In this document: positions 26,701 through 37,900 of the stretch, in pieces
Layout of the letters: every line of letters starts with the position of its first letter
Position numbering within the stretch: position 1 is the stretch's first letter
Assembly (NCBI GenBank): GCA_024195265.1
Contig: JAJLRJ010000001.1
Span: 56,490,702-56,554,701, forward strand
Length of the DNA stretch: 64,000 nt
Direction: 5' to 3'
Source of the DNA: Dendrophyllia cribrosa
Taxonomy: Eukaryota > Cnidaria > Anthozoa > Scleractinia > Dendrophylliidae
Made by a program: the position numbers and the translations under genes
The notes under the pieces: model-generated
The model's input: only the letters and a program-made list of their open reading frames with translations
The model's database searches: none
What the model was told of the DNA's origin: nothing

Positions 26701-28664
26701 TGGCAAAATATGTCCTAGTGTTGACTTGAGAAGCAGAAGGAAGAATTACAGCGTTTTCAAGACAATTCAAGGCATTCATGGATGGATAGGACCGTTTGAT
26801 ATTGTGTTTGCCACTTATTGCTGTGGGATTTTTGTTCTGGCAAGTTTTGTGTTTTATATAACTTTGCATTTCAGTTGGCAATCATGGTTTCAAGTGTCAG
26901 CTACTGAATACATGTAGTCTTACTTTTCAGACATGCTTCTATGTTTCTCCGTAGAAGCACTCAAAACACTTGGGAATCAATAGTGCAATGGGTTAAAGAC
27001 GCCACAAGTTCAAGCTGTGTACAGCTTCTTGTGACATGAGAACACCAGCCCAGTGATGAAAATAACTTTTGTTTCTAAGAAGAACATGTGTCCTTTCAAA
27101 CCTCCATTTTGATTGGACATTTTATAAAATTAATCTGACATCTGACATTTTTTATTTTCCCTGAGACACAATCTGTTGGCATACATGTATGTGATGTGCT
27201 ATAAGACATTTTGTAGTTTGCAATGGTTTACAAGGTGATTTCAAATCACATGGCAGTATTTTCTTAACTTTCTTGAATCAAAAAAGCCTTTTACAGACAA
27301 ATAATAAGTCATTTTTGTGCTGGGACATGATGTAAAATTAGTCTGACATTTTAGGATTTTGGTTGGACAATGTCCAATGACCAACTTCAGCACTGCCAGC
27401 ATACAGGAGTGTAAGCAATAATCTTACCAATAGTTGTTCAGTAAAAACATTCTAAAGAACTTTTTCTTTTTAGCAACTTCACATCACAATTTTTTAGGTA
27501 GAAATAGGTAGAAAACAAAGACAGGTTTTTTACACCAAAGAGGAGCCAGAAAGATGGATGGGGCAGCAAGCATTGATTTGTATAATTAATAAATCTGCAC
27601 ACAAGCTCTTGGACCCAAGAAAACAAGGACGTCTGCTGGTAGTTTCTAGCACATAAAATTAGTACAAATGGTCCGGAAAGGTCTTACAAGTACATACATT
27701 CAGAAGCAAGGACTTGTATAGAGATTGGCATATGATAATGGTCTGAATTATATCTACATATCAAGGATAACTAGTCACTTGCCTTTCTCAAATAACTGCT
27801 CCCTCTCTTTTTCACAACGAAAAATGATTTCCCATCAAGAAGCACTACATGTAAATGTTAAGATGTAAAATCTTGAATACATACCAATGATGTCTTCCTA
27901 CTTATAAGAACTCCCATGACTTTACTGAAGAAACTGAAATAAAAAAGTTTTGATGTCATGTGAAATCAGATGATGAGCCACAAAGAAAAAACAACAACAG
28001 AAGTACAAAAACGTATCAGCTTTTAATAATACAATAAAACATTTGAGATATTTCACCTCGCAAGCAGGGGATTAAGTGGAGGTTCAGACTCCATAAATGA
28101 CCAGATTTTGTTGAGTAGATCCTACAATGGGAATAGCAAGCCAGACATCAGTTTACACAACTTTCCACAAATATCAAATTTTCTTAACGTTCATCAAGAC
28201 TTATAACCAAGATTGCATGGTACGGTGATACCTCATTGTTAGTTAGCTTGTCAATGATAGCATAAACGTCAGCAGTTAACACTTCACACGCAGTGTTGGG
28301 ATGCCTGAAACAAAGAACACATTTTCAAAGTTTTTGACTTTTGCCAAAGGAGTTGAGTCGAAACATAACAATCATACACTGTGCCAAGAAAATGATGTTT
28401 CTTTTATTATAAATGTACACACTTATAGAATTCCACCACCAAACATAAGAATTTATATGATATTAAAGGACAATAAAGCCACAATAAAGTTTCTATTATT
28501 TTTGTACTCTTATTTGTTTTCATGCTAATTTATGTACAAGTGAGATACAGGTCAACTATGTTGATTTTCATTTGCTGGTTCCAGTGATCGTTTTGAGTAT
28601 CACATACCAGGCAAAATACAAGCCAGATATTTCAACAAAAGCTGTTGTAGTATGCAAGAACATC

Positions 28665-28720
<56 letters not shown>

Positions 28721-31700
28721 AGTAGACACGGTTAAACTTTTGACTTCGGTTTAATGCATACAGGTCTGTTTCGTACAGGGCGAACCTGCACTCCTCAGTG
28801 CAAGACCAAAAGTGAACTACAAAGAACATTTACAGTATAAAAAGCATCATATCTCCATGGAGATAACGTTCATGTCTAGACGATGTCACATCACGTTTTT
28901 TAGCAGAAATTTATCTTTATGTCTACATTTACTGACTAATTCGTTTCGTTTGTTCAAGGTTGCGGTTTCCGGTTTGCACAAGATGAAAAACTTTTCAGCT
29001 ATACACAAATTACATCGCTTCGTAATATTCGAGTAGTGGGGAGCACGGCATAAAATGTTCCACTTAATTGCATAATCTAAATTGTTGTCCTTCAAGTGCC
29101 AGATGTGTTTACTTAGTTCAGTTGCGTTACGCTTAGATTCCGTCTTGAATGAGGTTTTGTGGTTGGCGTATCTGGATTTGAAGCTTGTGGCAGTCAGTCC
29201 AACGTACGTTTGCACTGTATCGCCGGAGGTCACTTTCGCACAGTATACGATGTCGTTTGTTAGGCACTCTCCGTCCAGGGGGCATGTTGTGTTCTTCGGG
29301 CAACTGCATTTTCTCTCGGTTTCAGGGACTTCACTGATTCTTAATAGTTTCTTGTTGTTTCCTTCAATGATTGTTTTCACGTTTGGCATGCAGCTGTATG
29401 AAATTTTCACAGTGTTCCGATTAAAAATCTTGTGGAGATTGCTAGATTTTGGAAAACATTTATCAAGGATCTTTAAGAGAGACTTTCCCTAAATACCAAC
29501 TATAGCCGTGCAAAATAGAAAAATCGAAATCGCCCAAACTTTGCCACAATAAAGACCTTAGAAAACTATTTTAGAAAATATAGGTTTCAGCTGTTTTGGA
29601 TTTATATATTCCAAGCAGGACAATATTTTAATATTTACCCTTGCCAGAGGCCTCAGACAGGCGAAAAATGCCCTTTTTAGTTGGCCTCGTGTGCAAAATT
29701 TAAAAGAGGCTGGATCACTATTTCACTACTTTAGAATCCAGCGATCCTTTCTTTACCTTTTGCCATTATTAGAATGTAATAATATTTCAACTACAATTTT
29801 TGGGAATTTTTTTAAGTTACCGTTAGAAACGGTGTTTTTAAAAGTGTCAAAATTGGCTAACTTTAGAAACAAAAATCACTACCTGGTACATGGATTTTGA
29901 ACTCAAGTTAACATTCTAATAAAACAGCAACTCTAGTTCTATTGAAATATGAAATAAAATTTTGGGGCAATTAAAACTGCAAAGTTTGACAGCCGAAAAC
30001 ATTCACGCTACTTGATCGAAATTGAAGAATGTTGACCATCAACAACAGTTGTATCGCCCGCCGGTAAAATTGAATTGCCCTAGTGTTTTATTATATTTTC
30101 TTCAAGGAGACCTTTCTCGTACCACTTTACGGCCATATTTAGGTTTTGCTGGTAATATGCATCCTCTGTGGCTTCGAAAAAGTTACATTCCTTTAGTCGT
30201 TTCTCATGCAAATTAAGACAAATCGCTTTATACTTTGTTTACAACCAAGAATTATCGCCGATAAACCCTTGTGAATCTCTTCATCTTCCAGATCTTCACT
30301 ACTTTCTTAGGGCATCTTCTTATATGATAACATAAGACATAAAAATAAAACAAAACGAAAGTAAAGCGGGACTCACCTTTGATTTCTTTGGGTCAAGAAC
30401 GATACAAGAACGTCGAGAAAACAAAGTCCGTTCATCGCCGTGCCGAGCGTGACAGCATTTCGAGGCACCGTGACAAGTTTTACTAAGTCCCAGATCACCA
30501 GCTCTGTCACGTCAACATTTCGTACATCGAAGGTGGAAAACGAGTAGTCTCCTGAGCTACTGTCTAAACATTTATTAGTAAAATTCTTGGCAATGTAATT
30601 TTGTTTAAAGCACGTAACATTGAATTCATTGCAATCAATAACTGTGAGTCATTCTTACAACTGTGAGTTTTGTGCTGCTGCACTTGTCTTACATTTCGTT
30701 TCTGGTATTGTACCCCTGCAAGTTTAGGAACATCTTTGTTTCGGGATTTCGTCTGCAGCCAGGGTTCTCAATATAAAAAAAAAGTTGATGGGAAACCTTT
30801 ACTCCAGAACAATAAAGCTACCAGCCTTCCAAAATGGTGGATTTACCGCCGGGGGGCGGGACAATCCAGTTCGGCTTTTACATAAACTTCTTCGTCGACC
30901 TCTACATTCTTTCTTCCCTTTGAAACTGGCAATGAGATTATACCGAGAAGTCCCCAGAAGAAAACTGGCTCTCAAAACGAGGTGGTTGTGAATAATGTAG
31001 AGGTCGACGAAGAAGTTTCTGTAAAATCCGTAATAGATTCTGTGGCAAATCCACTATTTTCCTGTCCAAAGGATGGTTGCATAAGGGCATACACGCGTCA
31101 CTCGGCTTTAGAAAATCATTTGTTCTACGAGAAATGTGAGTTGCGCCCTGTTAAAGAGACACTTATGGACAAGGCAAAAGCCATGTACATGTATTACGAA
31201 AAGCTGCAAGGTGATGGAAGTGCTCCTCCCCCAACTCTGGAAGGTATGCCGCTTCCAAGTCTAACAACAATAACTGAAGCACCACCGGAAGGATGGGCTC
31301 TAAGATCGAGCAAGAAAACCACACGGTTTAGCGAGAAGAAGAAGAGCGTCAAAACAGCGACACATACAACGTGAATCCGACCACGAAGAACAGGACGAAG
31401 ACACAATAGCAGCTGAAGAAGAAGCGGCAAATGAACATGTCCGTTCAACTGTCCTGAAAGAAGTGGCCTTGACGCACCCAATTGTGTTTGACATGTTTAA
31501 CTTATGTGACATGTTCCAGTCACGTAAACTGCAACAACTCAGTTTATTAATGCTTCGCACTGTTTTGACGTGGAAATAGCGCACATCAAAGGGCGAAGGA
31601 AAGCACCTTATCTTTCTATGTTAGAAGACCTTATAAAAGCATGCAACTGTTGTGAGGGGTATCCGGCTTAGGATTTTATTCTTTGGGAACGAAATATTCA

Positions 31701-34700
31701 AAAGCCATTAAGCCTGCAATTCTTTTTTGTCCCCTTTCAAGAATTGCCCCTCTCTCGAAAAAGGAAAAGAACGAAATTTCGCGATTTTAATCTGGCGTGT
31801 TTTAGAAACAAAAATTGTTCAATTTATACAGTAAGGTTGGAAGAACATACCAAGCATATTTTGGCTGCAAAGTCTTATTCTGATTACACATTTCTCTCCA
31901 AAGGTGTTCAAAGTTGTTCTTCAAAGTTGTTCGCTTTGGTGAACATCGCCGCTCTGTAGAGAATCCACATCACCTCAGCTGCCCTACTCCTATATCAGAA
32001 CACTTTAATCTACCGGGACACTCTACTAAGGATATGCAACTTATACCACTTGAGTTATTACGTAATAGCTAAGACTTTGTACGAAAAGCGCGTGAAGCAT
32101 TTCTCATAGATAAAGCAAAGACGTTAGAACCACTTGGAATCAACAGACGCGACGAACTTCATTAACTTTCTCATCACTAGTCAGTTTAGTTTATTACCCG
32201 TCAAACCCTCCACCTATCATATTTATTGTTTTTGTTATTCGTTATTTTTTCAAAACCACTTGTATAACGGTTTTATAATCATTTATAGTGCTAGCCCCTG
32301 AAGAAGCTTTTTTTTGCAAAGCGAAATATTGGGCACTATTATATTCCACTTTTATTTTATTTTATTTGTTTTTGCTTCTGTTTCTGTTTTTCTGCCGTAA
32401 GGAACAGTTTGCCGTTTCTTTTGTTAAACCACTACCACCGAAGTATTAGCTAGATTATTGTTCTGGAGTAAAGGTTTCCCATTAACTTTTTTTGATATTC
32501 AGAACCCTGGCTGCAGACGAAATTCCGAAACAAAGATGTTCCTAAACTTGTAGGGGTACAATACCAGAAACGAAATGTAAGACAAGTGCAGCAGCACAAA
32601 ACTCACAGTTGTAAGAATGACTCACAGTTATTGCAATGAATTCAATGTTACGTGACAGAATTACATTGCCAAGAATTTTGCTAATAAATAAATGTTTACT
32701 AATAAATGCTCAGGAGACTACTCGTTTTCCACCTTCGATGTACGAAATGTTGACGTGACAGAGCTAGTGATCTGGGACTTAGTAAAACTTGTCACGGTGC
32801 CTCGCAATGATGTCACGCTCGGCACGGCGATGAACGGACTTTGTTTTCTCGACGTTCTTGTATCGTTCTTGACCCAAAGAAATCAAAGGTGAGTCCCGCT
32901 TTACTTTCGTTTTGTTTTATTTTTATGTCTTATGTTATCATATAAGAAGATGCCCTAAGAAAGTAGTGAAGATCTGGAAGATGAAGAGATTCACAAGGGT
33001 TTATCGGCGATAATTCTTGGTTGTAAACAGAGTATAAAGCGATTTGTCTTAATTTTCCTAAGAAACGACTAAAGGAATATAACTTTTTCGAAGCCACAGA
33101 GGATGCATTTTACCAGCAAAACCTAAATATGGCCATAAAGTGGTACGAGAAGGATCTGCTTGAAGAAAATATAAAAAACACTAGGGCAATTCAATTTTAT
33201 CGGCTGGCGATGCGACTGTTGTTGATGGTCAACATTCTCCAATTTCGATCAAGTAGCGTGAATGTTTTTGGCTGTCAAACTTCGCAGTTTTAATTGCCCC
33301 AAAATTTTATTTCATATTTCAATAGAACTAGAGTTGCTGTTTTATTAGAATGTTAACTTGAGTTCAAAATCCATGTACCAGGTAGTGATTTTTGTTTCTA
33401 AAGTTAGCCAATTTTGACACTTTTAAAAACACCGTTTCTAACGGTAACTTAAAAAAATTCCCAAAAATTGTAGTTGAAATATTATTACATTCTAATAACG
33501 GCAAAAGGTAAAGAAAGGATCGCTGGATTTTAAAGTAGTGAAATAGTGATCCAGCCTCTTTTAAATTTTGCACACGGGGCCAACTAAAAAGGGCATTTTT
33601 CGCCTGTCTGAGGCCCCTGGCAAGGGTAAATATTAAAATATTGTCCTGCTTGGAATATATAAATCCAAAACAGCTGAAACCTATATTTTCTGAAATAGTT
33701 TTCTAAGGTCTTTATTGTGGCAAAGTTTGGGCGATGTCGATTTTTCTATCTTGCACGGCTATAGTTGGTATTTAGGGAAAGTCACTCTTAAGAATTCCTT
33801 TCCGATGTTTGTCTTCACGTTACGATCGAATGGGGGGTTGTACCAAATAATATTGCGTTTTCTGTTCTTCGTTTCTGGTTTTGGTTTCTCATAGCGCAGC
33901 TTATAGTTGTAGCCGTTGTTGTCTAGAGCTTTCTGGTAAACGGGCACGGCCTTATTGAAAACTTCTTCGTTGGAAGATATCTCTGATAGACGTTTGTTGA
34001 TTCCTACTGGGATATTTTTTAGAACAGCTGGTGGGTGATTGGACTCGGTGTTTACGTATTGGATAGTATTGTTTGGTTTCATGTATGGCATGTGTTGTCC
34101 CGAGTTCAAATCAAGAGTGACATCAAGGAAGTTCACCACCTTCTTGTTTGCCTCAATTGTGATTCTCAGTTCATTATCTTGGAAGGTTTTGCAAATATCC
34201 TTTTTCATATGATCTATTTCTTTTGGCGAGCCTGCAATCATCGAAGGAAACAACAAGAAACTATTAAGAATCAGTGAAGTCCCGAAACCGAGAGAAAATG
34301 CGGTTGCCCGAAGAACACAACATGCCCCCTGGACGGAGAGTGCCTAACAAACGACATTGTATACTGTGCGAAAGTGACCTCCGGCGATACAGTGCAAACG
34401 TACGTTGGACTGACTGCCACAAGCTTCAAATCCAGATACGCCAACCACAAAACCTCATTCAAGACGGAATCTAAGCGTAACGCAACTGAACTAAGTAAAC
34501 ACATCTGGCACTTGAAGGACAACAATTTAGATTATGCAATTAAGTGGAACATTTTATGCCGTGCTCCCCACTACTCGAATATTACGAAGCGATGTAATTT
34601 GTGTATAGCTGAAAAGTTTTTCATCTTGTGCAAACCGGAAACCGCAACCTTGAACAAACGAAACGAATTAGTCAGTAAATGTAGACATAAAGATAAATTT

Positions 34701-34953
34701 CTGCTAAAAAACGTGATGTGACATCGTCTAGACATGAACGTTATCTCCATGGAGATATGATGCTTTTTATACTGTAAATGTTCTTTGTAGTTCACTTTTG
34801 GTCTTGCACTGAGGAGTGCAGGTTCGCCCTGTACGAAACAGACCTGTATGCATTAAACCGAAGTCAAAAGTTTAACCGTGTCTACTTATTCTCTCTATAT
34901 TTGCTCTACCGATGGTATCGAGCCCTCTCGACACACAATACAAAGATTCTCCT

Positions 34954-34991
<38 letters not shown>

Positions 34992-37900
34992 GATCAACAT
35001 GCACATATCTAGTGCCTATCTATTTCCATACCATATGTTTTTTCAATTTGATTCAATCAAACATTGACCTTCTTTTGCAATTGAACCCAATTATATGTTC
35101 ATTTGCTGGATTTTTTTATGAGTGTTCAAGGCTGTGCTGTAACAGTAAGGGAGTCCAACTATAAAATTTTGGGTACCCAGCAGTTAAGGTAATGTATGTA
35201 CAAAAACTTGGGTTTTCTTGTTGCCCAAAGACGAAAGTTAGTTACCTATGGCACCTGGGTGCTGCTAGAGCACAGGCCTGAGTGTTTGATTGCATTCAAT
35301 TTCTGCACCCAATCACATCATTGGGTTTGATTATGTTTGATTAGTTACACTGGGATTATCAGGACCCTTTAAATTTGCGCAGGACCTCTAAAACTCTGAA
35401 GCATGAGGTACATACATCAGGCTTTTAGCCAGAAATTGAAAAGTGGGCATCCTGAAGATATTTCCCATCATAAATTTTTAAAGGATAAGGTGCAATTTTC
35501 ATGAATTAATTTCTTCAAAAAGTAGGCATCCACAGGGATGCCTGGACACCCTGTTGGCTAAAACACGAGAATTTAGTTTTATCGACTGAGTCGATAAGGT
35601 AAATTGACCACCGTAAAAAGATTCAAATAGCTGACGTTTCGAGCGCTAGCCCTTCGTCGGAGCGAATCAAGGAATTGTGGGTAGTGTGTGGTTTTATATA
35701 GTAAGCGGTGGAGCTACGCTATTGGTGGAAATTTGGTGACGTGAAAAACAAATGTAGATTAGTTGAATGAAAAGCGTTCGTTGATTCCGTGGGGTTTGAG
35801 AGTGCCGATTTGAAAGATGATTTTTTGTTCTAGGTTTTTACGGCTTTCTGTGTTACCCTGGTGTAGGGAAACGCCGCAGATTGTCATGTGTTGTTTAGAA
35901 TGGTTAGTAAGATTAAAATGGCGCGCGACTGGTTTGGATGCGTCTTTGTCATTTTTTTCAACGTCTCGGAGATGTTCACGAAAACGGTCGCCCAGTCTCC
36001 TCCCTGTTTCGCCAATGTATATCTTTTTGCAAAAAGTACATGTAATGCAGTAGATAACATTTACGGAGGTGCATGTAAAATGATCAGTGATTTTAATAGA
36101 TCGTTTGGGTCCTGTTATTTTGTCCGCGTTGTGAATGAAAGGACAAGTGTTACATCGTGTGCGTGTGCATTTGAAAGTTCCCGGTACATCGTCAGATTTC
36201 AGAGCGCTCGTAACTAGAAAGTTGCCTATGTTTTTGTCACGTTTGAATGAAATTAGTGGGGGTTGTGAAAAAATTCTGCCAGTTTCGGGGTCGTTTTGGA
36301 GTAATTTGAAATTTTTTAAAATGATGCTTTTGACTGTGTTGTTGTGTGGGTGGAAAGTGAGGGTGAATGGAATTCTCTCGTTCTCTTCCTTCTGTGGCGT
36401 TTGTAGTGCTGACTGTCTGTCGATCTGTTGTGCACGTTGTTGGCCCGTATTAACAACAGAGTCAGGGTACCCACGTTTCTTGAAAAACTGGCACATTTCT
36501 TCTGATTTGTTGGAAAAATCAGAGTCTGTTGGCTAAAAGCTTGACATACATACTTTATTTGAAGGAGGTCTTTAAAATTAAAGGTAGCTGAAGCTGATGT
36601 GGGTCTACAACTTATTTATTATAACAATAAATAATAAATGAACAAAACTTAGATAAAAAATATGAGAATGTTAACCTCTTGGATGCCACAAGCTATACAC
36701 CGAATGCAAATATGGCTGCCAGGCAATTTTTTGTTTAGCCAAGTTTTCAGAGAAATTAATGATATCACGTAAACAAGTGCTGCTAAGTGTATCATCTTGC
36801 AAAGTTTGAGTGTTTTTTGTTTAACAGTTGCAAAGTTATGGCTCAATGAAATTTTAAGCATTTGTATGAGAAAAGACATTCTATCCTGACTAGCCTCACT
36901 TTCATGTTTTTCCCAAAATTTGATTGCCTATAACTTCTCCTAAAATACGAATATGGCCTTGAAAATGCACATAATGACTTATTTTGACCTGATCTTTATC
37001 ATTATTCAATTGCTCTTCTTTTTTTGAGAACCTGTCCAAACAAAAAATTGTTGGGCGGCCATATTTGCATTCGGTCTGTAGTAACTGGAAGTCATATATT
37101 TTTCATTATTTCACATTTTCACCTTATAACATAATGCAACAAACAAAAGATTTGCCATTTTCTGACTTCAGTGAAGTGTGAACATACCAATAAAGTAAAA
37201 ATGCGACTTATGGTTATCCCTGTGAAATCCAGAACATCAATGACCTTGTTGTTTAAAGAGGCAGTGTCACGGCATTTGGTGTCATTTCAAACACCATAAA
37301 AATGTTTGTACTAACAGAAACTGAAAGATATGGTCTAGTTGTGTAATAAATTACCACCCTAATGTACCAAAACTGTTGATGAGTGTCTCTACACTCTGTT
37401 TCCAAAATGGGCTAAACATACTGTGATCTGTTCCTCTTTCAAGAATTGGTTGATTTCTGTCTCTTGGTGTTTTAGTACTATTTTGTAAATAATATGTACT
37501 TATTGACTAAGTGGGAGGGCTGGATGGGAAAATATTTGGCTTGAGGTCAAGGCTGCGCTCACTCTGTGTGCCATGACTGAGAGCCAAATATTTTCCCAAT
37601 AAATCAATAAGTATTTTATCATATGACCAATTTGGAGACAAGATTGCTTGAAATTTTAACACATCAGGCCGTACGCTTTTGTAGTAGCGCTGCACAGCTT
37701 TTTCCGGCTGTGCTCGTGCAAAGGGGTACGACCCTCATAAAGGACTTTCATCAATGGTTTTGCCAAGAAAAGGCTTGCAGGGCAGTACCGGTCATATGAT
37801 CAGTAATGGCATTGTAGCATGGTTTTGACCAAAATGGTCACAATCCCTGTGTTACTGCCCCTTTAAGCACCCTATTGTCTCTCCCCACACTGAGATGTAT

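Larger units (their letters stand above)
28714..34893. repeat. Large inverted repeat (palindrome) in PPP6R intron 3
   Basis: The left arm 28714-30814 and right arm 32456-34893 are reverse complements, near-identical by eye. Examples are AGTAGACACGGTTAAACTTT at 28721 against its complement ending at 34886, GTAAAGCGGGACTCACCTTT at 30361 against the complement ending at 32904, and the inner edge ATGGGAAACCTTTACTCCAG against CTGGAGTAAAGGTTTCCCAT near 32463. The arms differ mainly where the left has 118 bp of forward Penelope sequence (29373-29490) and the right has about 450 bp of inverted Penelope RT sequence (33785-34232). The 1.6-kb loop carries other element remnants. The unspliced PPP6R transcript would contain both arms. 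Confidence 0.93.

Noticed and set aside
28886..36496. Plus- and minus-strand frames opposite the Penelope ORFs
   Set aside because: They are antisense shadows of the GIY-YIG and RT frames, without independent motifs.
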